Assembly: GCA_017311185.1 (NCBI GenBank)
Contig: JAESUZ010002392.1
Span: forward strand, 868,001-932,000
Source of the DNA: Proteles cristata cristata
Lineage: Eukaryota; Chordata; Mammalia; Carnivora; Hyaenidae
DNA: 64,000 bases
Direction of reading: 5' to 3'
Positions within the stretch are counted from its first letter, which is position 1. Every line of letters begins with the position of its first letter. Below are positions 33,721-44,744 of the stretch, one piece after another. The notes under the pieces were generated by a model. That model did not search any database and was not told where the DNA came from. It saw nothing but the letters and a program-made list of their open reading frames with translations. A program made the position numbers and the translations under genes.

Positions 33721-34209
33721 TGTGACAAAACTATATATTGTGGCCAAATGGGAGACTGTGTCATACTGCATTTTCCAGAGATAACTACATCTCTTGTATG
33801 ATGTGCTATTTTAGAGCCTTATCAGTCCATCATTAAAAGTGGACCCCACGGCCCCTCCCCTTGAACTTAGGCTTTTGCAATTGACTTGATCAGTGACGTA
33901 CAAAGGAATTGGCACTATGCAACATTCAAGGATGAGTCATAGAGATACCATTTTTTGTGGGATGCTTACTCATGGACATAACCACAGTGCTATGCAGAGG
34001 TCCATGTAGTTCATGGATGAAAGTAGGTTTTCTGGTACCAGATGAAGCCTATCCAGCTGATGCTGTTTGGAGTAAAAACAAGTTAATTTCATTGAACTCT
34101 GCCCATATTGCAGATTCATGAACAAAATATATATTTTATTTTTTGTTTTGTTTTAAGTTGCTACATTTTGGGTTGGTTTTCTATGCAGCAATAGAAAAAT
34201 AATATACCA
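33721..34209 (+). mobile_element. MLT1-type 3' LTR of the same element
   Basis: It begins TGTGAC directly after the polypurine tract. It contains CACGGCCCCTCCCCTTGAAC, CAATTGACTTGATCAGTGACG, CAGCTGATGCTG and GCAGATTCATGAACAAAATA, then TTTTAAGTTGCTACATTTTG. It ends CTATGCAGCAATAGAAAAAT...ACCA, the standard MLT1 3' end. The shared GCAGATTCATGAACAAAA block links it to the 5' LTR. Confidence 0.85.
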
Positions 34210-34756
34210 GATTATAATTTTTATGAACTCTGAGTGTTTCCAAGGTCTGTTTAGCAACACATTTATCAGACATCTCTTAGAGGTCTGCTTATATTTGGGA
34301 AAATGTTATGTATTCATGTTTTAAATTTGTTTATTTTTTTTTATAAGGTATCGCATACAACATTTTTTAAAAGTCAAATAGGGGCAAAAGGCTTTTAATA
34401 CAAACTAACATTTACTGCCTCCCCCCCTTCTCTCTCATTTCATTTAACTTCTCTGTTCAGTGTCTTTTAATGTTCAAATTGGCACTTAAAAACTAATTGG
34501 TTAGCACTGTGGGCTTAAAGGGCAATCAGGTAGCCCACAACTTTTTAATTGTTTATTTTTCTCTGGGGTAGTTGGTTTAGTCAGTAGGGGATCCTACAGT
34601 CTAGTGTCTGAAGGGCATGTGTGCATGTTGCTCTCTTGGAGTTGGATTCTCTCAGTAAGTACTTTCACTTTATTCTTTTGTTTTCAGTATTGAATTTAAG
34701 TGGCAAGCTTGTGTCTGGGTTTATAAGGCCAGAGCTTCTTTTGTTCAATTACCTTT
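34210..34756. other. Mostly unassigned, possible old LINE 3' piece
   Basis: AAAAGTCAAATAGGGGCAAAAGG with CTTTTAATACAAACTAACATTTACTGCC (34367-34418) resembles an old L1-type 3' UTR, but I cannot assign it securely. Nothing else is recognised. Confidence 0.3.
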
Positions 34757-34935
34757 GAGCAGTGTTTTTCAAACATTAGCGTATATCAAAGTCACCTGGA
34801 AGTCTTGGTAAACCACAGACAGCTGAACCTCACTTCCAGTAGGCCTGGAGTGAGGCTGGAGAATGTTTACTCCTCACCGTTCCCAGATCTGAAGCCTGGA
34901 GACCACAGTTTGAGAAGAACTGCTCTAGAGCAGAA
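34757..34935. mobile_element. MER5-type hAT DNA transposon
   Basis: The ends GAGCAGTGTTTTTCAAAC and GTTTGAGAAGAACTGCTC are inverted repeats. Inside are GTCACCTGGAAGTCTTGGTA and CACTTCCAGTAGGCCTGGAG, typical of MER5 (Charlie-derived) non-autonomous elements. Confidence 0.85.
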
Positions 34936-35784
34936 TCCTATGGTTTTGCATGGAGGTGAGTGAGACATCTCTAACTGCACAGCATCGGGGTCTAATTTAT
35001 AAAGCTTTTAGACAAGCCTTCTGTTTCACCATCTCAAATTTGACTCCTGATGTCAGTACTTGCGGTCTCTAATTCTTGAGAATTTCTGGGATTCTTTAGG
35101 GAAAAATAAGCAAAATTCTACTTTGCCTCAGCTTCCTCTCCCTCTTGTAGCCCCCTGCAGGATTATTGGAATGATTGACTTGCTCTCCATCAGATCATTT
35201 ATCATTTCTCCTCGCTGCCACCTACACTTTCTGTCTTCATATTCTTAAGATAGGGTAACTAATGGCTTCATTTTCATTGATGGCAAAGTCTGAGCATCAT
35301 TTCTTTTTCTGCTTGTTATTTTCCAGTGTTGTTTTGAAGGGAATAAGCAAAAGAAAATTCTTACATTATTTTGGTGGAGTTTTATTTCGAATACAATAAG
35401 AAGCATTCTTCTTCCCATCATTTAGGAACAGATGAGTTCATCCATGATATTCTGATTCTTGCTAGTTTTAGACCTGGAGGGCATTTTTGTGAGAACTGTA
35501 TATTATTTGGGGTAGCATCATTTGCAGACTTGAAATCCATGGTGTATAGAAACTTTTGGTTAATCAAGATAGTCAATTGACCTGAACAAAATAATTACAG
35601 TTGCCTGAGAACTAGTTTGTATTTAAGAAGCCCTTAGACTTTGCACTGAAAATTATAGCTAAAATAGTGATTTTTGCCCTTCTGTTTTTACATACACATC
35701 AATTTTTATCTCATTTTGGCAGAATGTTTATTTGGTTGTCATTAATTCCAAATTTCAAAATGTGAAATGCTTTCTCAAATATCT
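34936..35784. other. Unassigned sequence
   Basis: No gene or clear repeat recognised. Plus-strand frames at 35060-35248 and 35371-35580 have no recognisable domain. Confidence 0.4.
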
Positions 35785-35975
35785 AGAGCTGTGCTATCTA
35801 ATGTGGTTCCCGCTACAATATATGACTATTTCAATTTAAATTATTTAAAAATTAAATTCAGTTTTTCAGCCATATTAGCTTCATTTTTGTTAATCACCCA
35901 TGGCTAGTGGCTACTATAATAGCTCAAATATGGAACATTTCCATCATTACAGAAAGTTCTATTGGATGGCAGAAA
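35785..35975. mobile_element. hAT-type non-autonomous DNA transposon (MER family)
   Basis: GAGCTGTGCTATCTAATGTGG, AATTTAAATTATTTAAAAATT, CATGGCTAGTGGCTACTATAATAG and ACATTTCCATCATTACAGAAAGTTCTATTGGATGGC show the same family as the element at 19700, with terminal inverted repeats. Confidence 0.8.
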
Positions 35976-36222
35976 TATAAAGTCTCTCTTCTTTATAGAA
36001 GGGGAAGAAAAAGGAAAAGGAAGAATGACTCTGATTTTGAATGAAAACATTTCTTTTGTCAGTCTTATGCATTTTACTTGGGAACTTTTGTTTGAAAATA
36101 TCAGTGTCTTCAATTTATGTCCGAAATAGTCAAATACCATATTTTTGGCTTGATAGTGGTAATGTAGAAGATGGAAATGATTTACTCCAAAGTGCTTGGT
36201 GGATTTGTGTTAAATCATTCAC

Positions 36223-36546
36223 ATGTTGTTAAGGTGGAGATACACCCATGGGACTGGAGGCTCACCTCCCGCCCCAGAGCCCCCCCCCACCCCCCTGTTT
36301 CCCTACCTGGTTAGTGTCCGGAGGAGATGTGTTGAAAGGCTGAGCCACTGCAGATATGCTTGTCTTCTGGGGTTTCAGCTCAGTTCCTCAGATCAACACC
36401 GCGGGTGGCTGATATGCAGAGTGCCCACCCTGAGCTGGGAAGTGTGTGCATCGAAGCTAAATGACTGGTTCCAAGGCAGAGTACCACATTCATGGATGCT
36501 GGCTCTATGTGTGTTGACCTTTGGATCCAATTTAATTGTTTATTGA
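36223..36546. other. GC-richer block with a 107-codon plus-strand frame
   Basis: This stretch has more G+C and CpG than its AT-rich surroundings, a C-run (36281-36297) and an open plus-strand frame of 107 codons. The end carries AAATAAACATTACAGG, a poly-A-signal-like sequence, but no poly-A tail. The translation is Pro-rich at first and resembles no family I know. It could be a lineage-specific transcribed exon, a decayed retrocopy or chance. Confidence 0.25.
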
Positions 36547-36549
36547 TCA

Positions 36550-37412
36550 AATAAACATTACAGGCTATTTATTTGGTCCCAATGGGGAGCTATTAGGCAA
36601 AGGATGATAAGTATGTTTATATTTCTATGGTTAATTTTTAAAATGATTTTTAAAAAGTATACTTAGTCCTGCCAGTGAAATTGAAGCATTTCTAATAATT
36701 ATTTGCTCAATAAAAATATGTACATAAAAGCAAAACTGACTTATTGAAGTATCACACAAAAAATATTCTTTGGAAATCAGTTGGGGAAATCAGAGAGAAA
36801 GATAATAGAAGTGTTGATTTAGGCGTCAGACATATAATTAACTGTATTAATTATTTTATTAATTATATTAATGACATTTAGCTGTCAGATATTTAAGTTT
36901 TCTCTTTCCAGGTGCCTGGAAAAGTAATCTTAGAACATTCTTTTAAAATAGCTGCAGTGTTATTTTTGGTAACATTAGAAAACAGCTCAGATGCCCAAAT
37001 TATATTCCTTACTATTGAGTTGGTTGGAAAACTGGTGATATTTACCTGGATTGGTAAATGGAATCTAAGGCAAGGTTAGGTGTTAACTGTGATGTTTGAA
37101 TGGATAGAAATGGCTGTTTTGCTGTCTATCTCTAAGGCAGTGTATCTTCTCCCGCCTCCCATTCCTCCCATTTGCTTGTAGACACTCTTTGGTGAGTGGG
37201 ATGATCAGACTGCTTAGATTTAGGGTAAAAACAAACAAGCTGATAAGTCTCAGTCAAAATTAATTGGAATGTTATTATTATAGATGCAGGTAAGCTACAA
37301 ATCAGCAAGATAAATATATGGCAGAATTACCTCTACATATTAGTAAAGATATATTATATCTTTTGTTTGAAGAGCCCTATAGTAATAGACAAATAACGAC
37401 AAAAGAAGTATA
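36550..37412. other. Unassigned AT-rich sequence
   Basis: No gene recognised. The part around 36960-37020 (CTGCAGTGTTATTTTTGGTAAC, CAGCTCAGATGCCCAAATTA) faintly recalls an old L1 3' end, too weak to call. Confidence 0.4.
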
Positions 37413-37414
37413 AT

Positions 37415-37640
37415 AATGATTACTATTAAATACTTGATATGTACTAGACACAGTGTCAGATATTATATATATGTATATAATGTGTTGCCCTTACAAGTTA
37501 TTCCTGTTTTATAGGAAAGAAAGTTTAAATTTATTTTTAATGCTTTGCCCCACATCTCAGCCAGAAAGTAATGGTGTCCAGGACTCAAATTTGTCTGATT
37601 CTAAGACCTGTTTTTTAAATCATTGTGCCAGGCATTCACT
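37415..37640 (-). mobile_element. MIR SINE, minus strand
   Basis: AATACTTGATATGTACTAGAC, ACAGTGTCAGATATTATATAT, AGTTATTCCTGTTTTATAGG, AGCCAGAAAGTAATGGTGTCC and AGGACTCAAATTTGTCTGATTCTAAG fit reversed MIR, including the part that matches the tRNA-derived GGATTCGAACCC. Confidence 0.65.
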
Positions 37641-38308
37641 AGTGGAATAGAATTTAGGGGCATCAGGATTATGGGTCCTGAAATACTGTGTGGGTTAGAA
37701 GTTTAACAGGTTTAAATAATATTAGTTTTGTAAGTTTTCAAGAAAAACAAATTTTCTAGGAAATACAGCAAATCTCTGATGTATTCCAAGCACATATAGT
37801 GAATGTTCAGTGAGTACTTATTGAATTAATAAGTTAAATGTTTAGGGTCATTGTATAACTGTTATAACTTGAGGTATATGCTGGGAGGTCTTTAGGCTGA
37901 TGTATGAATATTTTTACTTGCATGAGACACATAGTCTGGTGTACATAATTACTGTATAAATCAGGATCTCTTTGTGTGTATTTTATATGTATGTATATAT
38001 AAAATAATCTTCACTCATTATATTAGCTATAAATTGGTGATTTTAGAAACTTTCTGGAAGGCAATGTATATTGCATTAAAAGATAGTTGTATCTCTCATT
38101 AGCAGAGACTACTAAATTTATGGATTGATATTGTTGAATTAAAACAAATCCATTGGTATAAGGCTATAGTAGCTATTTCAAATATCCTTAATGCCTCGGG
38201 ATGGTCTTTGGTTAAACTGTACATGTTAGAATCTTTTGGGATCAGGATCATGTATCCCATGATTATAAATTCTTAAACCATTGAAGTATTTTAACTGTTA
38301 GTTTGGGT
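37641..38308. other. Unassigned sequence
   Basis: A scrap resembling an L2 end (ATAGTGAATGTTCAGTGAGTAC, 37797-37818) is the only hint. No gene is recognised. Confidence 0.35.
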
Positions 38309-38802
38309 ATATTAATTTCCTTTTGCTGCTTTAACCATTTACCACCAATTTAGTGGCTTAAAAAAACATAAATTTATTATTTCACAGTACTGTGTGTCAA
38401 AAGCCCAAAATAGATCTCACTGGACTAAATCAACATGTGGCAAAGTTGTGTTGATTTCTAGAGGGTCTAGGGAAAATCCATTTTCTTGCTTTTTCCAGTT
38501 TCTGGAGGTGCCCGCATTACATTCCTTGCCCTGGAGGCCCCTTTCATCTTCAAAGCTAATAATGACCAGTGGAGTTTTTTTCAGATTGTATCACCTTGAC
38601 ACTAACTCTTCTGTCTCCCTCTTCCACCTTTAAGGACCCTTATGACTGTATGTAGCCTACTTCAGTAATCCAGGAAAATCTCTCCAGTTTAAGGTTAGCT
38701 GATTTGGGAACTGAATTTCATCTTCTACCTTAATTTCCCTCTACCATGTAACTCACCAGATGGGGTATGGGCATCTACGGAGGGCCAATATTCTGCCTCC
38801 CA
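38309..38802 (-). mobile_element. MLT1-type ERVL-MaLR LTR, minus strand
   Basis: ATTAATTTCCTTTTGCTGC, TTTACCACCAATTTAGTGGC, GATCTCACTGGACTAAATC, CTTGCTTTTTCCAGTTTCTGG, CTGTCTCCCTCTTCCACC and TTTAAGGACCCTTATGACTG precede CCAATATTCTGCCTCCCACA. The whole order matches a nearly complete reversed MLT1 LTR of about 490 bp. Confidence 0.92.
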
Positions 38803-38834
38803 CAGGGAGAAGCAAGAATATGGAGGTATTAATA

Positions 38835-38985
38835 ACAGACTTGCATGTAGCTCTCAACTCTGTATCAGCTATTTGATCTTGGGCAAGTTACTTAACTTCC
38901 TTGAGTTGCCTGGATGGCAAAATTGAGTTAATAACCACTACTATCCAGGGTTGTAATGAAGATGCTGTAAGTGTCAGAGAATTCA
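38835..38985 (+). mobile_element. MIR SINE, plus strand
   Basis: CTTGGGCAAGTTACTTAACTTCC, TTGAGTTGCCTGGATGGC, ATTGAGTTAATAACCACTACTATCC and AGGGTTGTAATGAAGATGCTGTAAG are clear MIR core sequence. Confidence 0.88.
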
Positions 38986-38989
38986 GGAG

Positions 38990-39539
38990 TCTTTAATCTG
39001 TGAAAGAGAATTCTCTTGTTTTTCATCCTGTTAAATATGAAAAAAAAAACTTGTCAAGGCTTATTGTAGGTTATAACAGTTTTAGATATCCTTTATTCTT
39101 TTGAAGGGAAAAGGGTAACATTCATCCATTTAATACCTTCTTTATAGCTCATTACCCAGTCCTATCTAAAAAATGATCATTGACTAAAAGGTTCTTATCT
39201 GTCTTTTTTGTTAATCAGTTCACCATAAAGATACCACATTATGGCGCAGTTCTTAAAGAAACAAGATTAATGAACTTGTATCAATTAGAGAAAAATTGAT
39301 GGATAAATTGTGCTGACCAGGAATACAATCAAAGTTCAAGAAAGAGATAGATCTGTAAAGAATTATCTAATTGCTGGAAATTGTAATGCAACTTAGAGAG
39401 TATCGAAATAGATTTTCAAATAAAAGGAACAAAATTAGCAAATATAAAAAATAATGGAAGGGAGACAGAAGATGTATGTAGGGGAAATGAAGAGATTGAT
39501 CTAAAAGAATAGAATCCATGTCTTTTAAAGTCATAGTAC
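38990..39539. other. Unassigned sequence
   Basis: No gene or clear repeat. The minus-strand frame at 39367-39705 is rich in Leu, Ser and Phe and overlaps likely L2 sequence. It is not convincing as a protein. Confidence 0.4.
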
Positions 39540-39690
39540 TGTGCAACTTGGAATATGGAAATGTGTCATATAGGGATTTGAAAGCCAGACAAAAAAGGTT
39601 AGAAGAAAAAGACACTGAAGGTTCTTGATTAGGAAGTGATGGAGATGAGCTTGTAGAAAGCAAGACAAGCATGGAGTTGAGTAATAATCT
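39540..39690 (-). mobile_element. L2 LINE fragment, minus strand (diverged)
   Basis: GGGATTTGAAAGCCAGAC and GACACTGAAGGTTCTTGATTAGG followed by AAGTGATGGAGATGAG resemble reversed L2 (CCTTGAAGGCCA...CCATTGAAGGTTTTGAGCAGGGAGTGACATGA). Confidence 0.45.
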
Positions 39691-39752
39691 CCCCTCCCCA
39701 CTCAATTATAAATAAAAATTGATATTGGCCAATGCATGAATTATTAGAACTA

Positions 39753-39797
39753 AGTCTCTCTTTCTCTTTCTCTCTCTCCTTCTCTCTCTCTCTCTCA
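39753..39797. repeat. (CT)n microsatellite
   Basis: CT units with TTT interruptions. No SINE head or tail is attached. Confidence 0.92.
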
Positions 39798-40015
39798 AGC
39801 ATTTCTGCTCCTAATAAAAACTTTCAGGGAAAGAAAATATGACCCATTGACACGCTAAGTGGTGTTCTGAGAGGTACTAACTTTTATACAAGTCATTATG
39901 AAAGAGTGTAAAGAGAAGAAAAGGGAAATGTTTATTAAACAAAAGAAAGCAAAATTGTGTATTTGAGATAAGTTTGTTCTTTGTAATGTCATGTGGTCTA
40001 TATTTGTGAATTTTA

Positions 40016-40185
40016 TTTATTTTTATTTGAGAGAGAAAGAGAGCGAGAGAGTGAGAGAGAGGGAAGGGCAGAGGCAGAGGGGGAGAGAGAATCCCAAGCA
40101 TGGAGCCTGACGTAGGGCTCAACTCCACAATCTTGGGTTTATGACCCTAGCCGAAATCAAGAGTTAGATGCCCAAGAACTGAGCC
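40016..40185 (-). mobile_element. CAN SINE, 5'-truncated, minus strand
   Basis: A TTATTTTTATTTGAGAGAGA tail side, GA tract, AAGCATGGAGCCTGACGTAG, CTCAACTCCACAATC and AAATCAAGAGTTAGATGCCC are present. The canonical reversed head (CCCAGGTGCCCC) is missing. A perfect 18-bp duplication, CTATATTTGTGAATTTTA, lies at 39998-40015 and 40186-40203, so the truncation happened at insertion. Confidence 0.94.
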
Positions 40186-40387
40186 CTATATTTGTGAATT
40201 TTAATTTAATGATAATTTCTGAAAAGAGTTTGTGTTTTTAGAATTTTGGTGCTCTTTATAAAAATAATACTTTTCCAAAAACCCCCAAATTTCTTCATCA
40301 TTAAAATTGGACTCCTCTTCCTTGCCTAATAGGGGTTTTGTGAGGATTAATATAAATAACTCACCTTCATCAGTGATAGTAGTTTCT

Positions 40388-40619
40388 TTTTTTTTTTTTT
40401 TTTAAATTTTTTAATGTTTTATTTATTTCTAGGAGAGAGAGAGAGAGAGCGTGAGCAGGGGAGGGTCAGAGAGAGAGGGAGTCACAGACTGTGAAACAGG
40501 CTCCAGGCTCTGAGCTGGCAGTCAGCACAGAGCCCGACGCGGGGCTCGAACCCACGAACCGCGAGATCATGACCTAAGCGAAAGTCGGACGCTTAACCGA
40601 CTAAGCCACCCAGGCGCCC
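40388..40619 (-). mobile_element. Young felid SINE (SINEC_Fc-like), minus strand
   Basis: It is full length, with a long T-run tail, CTAGGAGAGAGAG tract, GGCAGTCAGCACAGAGCCCG, a CpG-rich GACGCGGGGCTCGAACCC and GCCACCCAGGCGCCCC. A perfect 17-bp duplication, CAGTGATAGTAGTTTCT, lies at 40371-40387 and 40620-40636. Intact CpGs and B box plus the perfect duplication indicate a recent insertion. It is nearly identical to the copy at 49849. Confidence 0.97.
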
Positions 40620-40639
40620 CAGTGATAGTAGTTTCTAAA

Positions 40640-42440
40640 CAAATCTGGGCAGCAAAAAGGAATTCCCTGGAAGGTTATGGAGGAGGATGAATGAGCGCAA
40701 ATCCAGAAATGTAGGGAGAAAGAACCTAAAGGCCATGTATTCAAGTTGCTACCATTGGGATATCTCATTTCTACATGATTTGTATCCTAGAATTATGTTG
40801 TTCAAGATCTAAGTTCCCAGGGGAAACAAAGTGTCTGATGAGCTGAATATCAGTAAAAATTGTGCTAGACAGAATTAAAACAGGCAGGAAGGACTTTATT
40901 TAAGGCTATTGCAATAGGGGGAGAGTCCAGAATTCAGTCTGAAGTCAACTCTGTTGAAACAAATGGGAATCAGGTTTTTAAGAGGTGGGGTGAGGAGTAG
41001 ATTGTGGGCCATTTGTATTTACTAATCGACTTTACTCAAAAGAAAACTTTCTTGTATCTTCATAACAAGAGGTAATTATAACCTGGAACAAATCTGCCAC
41101 CAAAATTGATCTCCTACCCTACCACAGAGCCTGGGACATGGAGGTGCTATCTTCTTGATGAGTAGATTTCAAAGGGATGACTCCCAGATCCTTGAGAAAG
41201 AGTCTAGGGTTGTAAACTGGCAAGAAGCTTTAAAAAGATTTCCATCTCACAGCATCAGGGAAGGAATTAAGAATTACAGGCTTAATAAGGAAAATTCTCT
41301 AAGAAAAGGGAAACATTAAGTTGATCTTGGTCACCAGTATAGGCCATGAACCTATCTTGGTTGTAGTGATGAAAAGAAATGTGTGGCAAGACATCTCGAT
41401 TTTTTTGCCCTATGAAGACCACATGTAATAGGGGAAAAGAGACATTTTCACAGGAAAAGTGAGCTAGAATTACATAAATAAATAAATAGGTAAATAAATG
41501 ACTGAATGAATAAATGAATAAAATAATGGGGAAGGAATGGTGGGCAGGACATTACAGATAACTGAAATCTGCCTAGCACTGTGTAACACTTGAGTGATTT
41601 AAAACTCATTTAGAAGAAATGAATCCACTCAAAATAATTAGCAAACAATTCAAAGGCAAAACAGAAGGAGAAATCCCATAGAATTGTGCTACCCTATGAA
41701 CAATCCTCAGCACAGCATAGCATTCAATGGAAATAAAAGCCTACTGTTGCAGACAACTTAAATCTTTACTGTGGCCCTTTAAATTTGCCAAGGGGAGGAT
41801 TATATAGTATGATGCACAATGATATATCTTAAAAAGCCTTTTATAGTCATCAGTCTCCCTCAGCGTGATGCATCTTTGTCCCCAAAGTTTCCCCAAACTG
41901 CTCTTGTTAGTCTCTGCCCCCATCCCACTCTCCCTCTCATTTTCAGATCTGTTTTTCTTAGGAGTTCTTTTCACTTCTCCTCATGCAGATATTTCAGGCC
42001 TTCCTGCCTTCTCCAGTTCTGTTTGGCTATAGTTTATTCTAAATGAACAAGCAAGGCAGCCTCTTGCAGAGCAGGCATGTGGGTATGTGTCCCTTTTAGG
42101 TTCCATCTCACAAATGTGAGAGACCATCATACAGATAGTAAAAATGTTTGTTGAGGATAGTCAAGATGAGGAGTTATATCTTGTTCATTATGGCTCCCCA
42201 GCACCTATTTAACACAGGGTCTAGCTCAGAGTTACCATTTATTAGTTTTACTTTTTTAATTGAGCTATCGAGAAACAGAATTTCAAGGTTTTAAGGAATC
42301 TAATTCTTCAGCAGGAACAGACAAGAAGTGTCCTACGAATGTGTTTGGCCGCCTGTCAAACAGTGCTCAGGTGTCACAGAAAGCTGTCCAGTATAGTGAT
42401 GCAGAATGAAAGTAATTACTCGAGTACCTTTAGTAGTACC
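40640..42440. other. Unassigned sequence with an (AAAT)n patch
   Basis: No gene recognised. AAATAAAT and GAATGAAT units at 41472-41527 form a short imperfect tetranucleotide repeat. Frames at 41741-41974 and 41819-42046 overlap on opposite strands and lack motifs. Confidence 0.4.
41472..41527. repeat. Imperfect (AAAT)n / (GAAT)n repeat
   Basis: ATAAATAAATAAATAGGTAA continues into TGAATGAATAAATGAATAAA. Confidence 0.9.
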
Positions 42441-42445
42441 CTTAC

Positions 42446-42486
42446 TCTCTAGTCGCCCAGCTGGGATGGAATACTCAACGATCTGG
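42446..42486 (-). other. Possible minus-strand microexon (speculative)
   Basis: On the minus strand a long pyrimidine tract ends TTTTCTCTTCTCCAG just before 42486, with a second CAG at 42483. About 40 bases later there is a donor-like AGAGTAAGG. This is a reasonable acceptor and donor pair around a 37-41 base segment, but there is no gene context or recognised protein. Confidence 0.12.
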
Positions 42487-42489
42487 CTG

Positions 42490-44300
42490 GAGAAGAGAAA
42501 AAAGAACAATGAAAGTGGAGGAAAGGTGATTTGAACATGGCCACCATTGGCACCCTCACCATCCCAGACATCCACATGTCTCAGGCACCAGACCAGGTCA
42601 TTGGATTCCAGACTGTCTGGGTAAATCCCAGATGTGTGGTAGCATGTGCTAATGTGCCCCGTCTATACCTTTATGTATCCATAAAAACTGTTAGAATAAC
42701 AATACCATCTTGATTCAAAAGAGTATTGAATGGTTTAGCTAAATAAGTTTATATAGCAATCTAATTACAGTGTTTCTTTACAGTAAAACTCTATTAACAT
42801 TTTTTCAAGAGACCAGATACTAAAACCCTTTCCACAGTTTCAAAGAAAACACCTATATTGGGAAGTGGTGAAACATGAAGAGTGAACATAAAATGTCAAA
42901 GTTTTGCAAAGAGAAACTTCTGAACAGCTCCTTAAGATATTTGTGTGCCACATAAATATAGAAGATTGTCCTCAAAGTACATATATACAATATAAAACTC
43001 TGATAACCAAGAGCCAAGTAGCAGGATGCTCTCTTTCTGGAGCACTACAAATACCCCTCAGAGGATAAGAACTGCAAGATCAATGTGGAACACATTACCG
43101 TGGCAGAAATGCAAAAGAACCATGGCTGAGAGCCACTGTTTCACTTTTCCAGTAGTTGTTAGAAGCTTTTGTGTTTTGCCGTCCCTGCATCAAAGTCTGA
43201 AATCTATGAGCTCTAATGATAGATTTACTCTGGGATTCAAGGGACAGCCAAAATGCAACAATGTTCTCAGGTTGCTAATCACAGACGTTAATTTAATACA
43301 ATGAGAGCCAAGATCAAGATTTTAAATGTTTAAGGCCTCTAGCTAGAGCCCATAGGACTAGTTAATACAGTTCCAATTTTGTTCACATTCAGGCTCAGGA
43401 AACTGTGTCTCATCCATTTGGAAACATCACCTTGGAAACATTAAATAAAAGGCAGGAAACCATATACCAGCTGAAGAAAAGAACCAGTGCTTAGGCAAGG
43501 TCTATGTAAAGGTGTCATCTGACTTAGTGAGGTCCACAAACTCACTCACCAGAGGAGGGGCTTGGCTAATCTGCAGACTAATGTTAAGATGAGAGACAAA
43601 GGGACTCAGTTTCCAGCTAATGGGATGAGTCAGTATGATTCCACTTTTGTATATATTAATCACAGAACAATAATATAATTTCCTGCTAGGGTTCCAAATT
43701 TAGAACCCGATTCCGCTTTCTAGTCTGTACTACAGATCTTTCTAATGCAAGTCAAGTATTTAAAGGAGCTGACAGCACTAACCTCAACCCAAAATGTTTG
43801 ATCTGCTTCTTGTCTCATCTTAAAAGCATTGCTCTCCGATTTTCTCTCTCTTGCCTGCTTAGTGGTAGATCTCCCAAAAGACATGTAGTTTGGGTGGCTT
43901 TGGCAAAATGCTTTTATGCTTTCTGTCTTACACGATAGCTTGAAATCGTTAGATCTGGATTCAGTTTAAAAGGCACAAATTAAAAAAAAAAAAAAGCCAG
44001 AAGGAATTATTTTGATTCTCTCAGACTTCATCATACATATCAACAGACATCTAAGGAAGAAAATCCATTTTCTTGATCATTTTTCTAAATAAATAGTTTT
44101 AAATGTAAAAATCTGTCTTACAAAAGGAACTTGAAATTTGCTAGCTATGTCTGAAGGGGCTGAGTCTATATCTTAGACAGTTTTTTTTTTTTTTAATAAT
44201 GCTTCATTATTTCTTTATGACAGGATCAGGGCCCATCAGTTCATGGTCTCAAATATGTCCCAAGATGTTCTCCACATCTCCACTACTGCAGCTCTTTTCT
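42490..44300. other. Unassigned sequence
   Basis: No gene or clear repeat recognised. Plus-strand frames at 42531-42713 and 43026-43304 show no known domain. An A-run lies at 43982-43995 without an upstream SINE. Confidence 0.4.
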
Positions 44301-44304
44301 AGGA

Positions 44305-44307
<3 letters not shown>

Positions 44308-44344
<37 letters not shown>
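44308..44344. repeat. (ATT)n trinucleotide microsatellite
   Basis: About 12 uninterrupted ATT units. Long pure trinucleotide runs of this sort are often length-variable. Confidence 0.97.
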
Positions 44345-44419
44345 TTCTGGGGCTATGACAATAGCTTCCTTATGAATTCTCTAGAATCTGACAGTGGCAT
44401 CTTGCATGTTACCTGTAGA

Positions 44420-44740
44420 GTGCATTTTTTTTTTTTTAATGCAAATCTAATCATGTCCTGTCTAGTTGCAAACCTTCTGGTAAATCCCATCCTTTTCAGA
44501 ATGCATTCCAATAGTTGGGGTGGTACACATAATTTTGGGGTGCTTTCCTTGCCCATTTTCTTACCATTTTCTACCACTGTCTACAAATATGGCTCCTGTC
44601 ATTGGCTCTGCATCCAAGCTATTGCCTCTTGTACCTGAGACACCTATGATGGAGGTGGAATGCTATTTTGCCACATCTCTGCTAACTCTCACAGATCCCT
44701 CAGGATCCAACTCAGTAAAGCATCAGTTCACATTCAGTGA
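44420..44740 (+). mobile_element. L2 LINE fragment, plus strand
   Basis: GCAAATCTAATCATGTCCTG, CTTCTGGTAAATCCCATCC, TTGGCTCTGCATCCAAGC and GGAATGCTATTTTGCC followed by CAGATCCCTCAGGATCCAACTCAG fit the L2 order (TCTGATCATGTCACTCCC...GGAATGCTCTT...CCTTCAGGTCTCAGCTCA). A T-run interrupts the left end. Confidence 0.55.
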
Positions 44741-44744
44741 GGAA

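Noticed and set aside
31827..34214. 5-bp target duplication of the MaLR element
   Set aside because: The flanks AGTAT and GATTA do not match. It is lost with age or the edges are off by a few bases.
39367..39705. 112-codon minus-strand frame
   Set aside because: It is Leu/Ser/Phe-rich, overlaps probable L2 sequence, and has no motif or splice context.
44183..44194. Poly-T as a SINE tail
   Set aside because: No SINE body or head follows within 250 bases on either strand.
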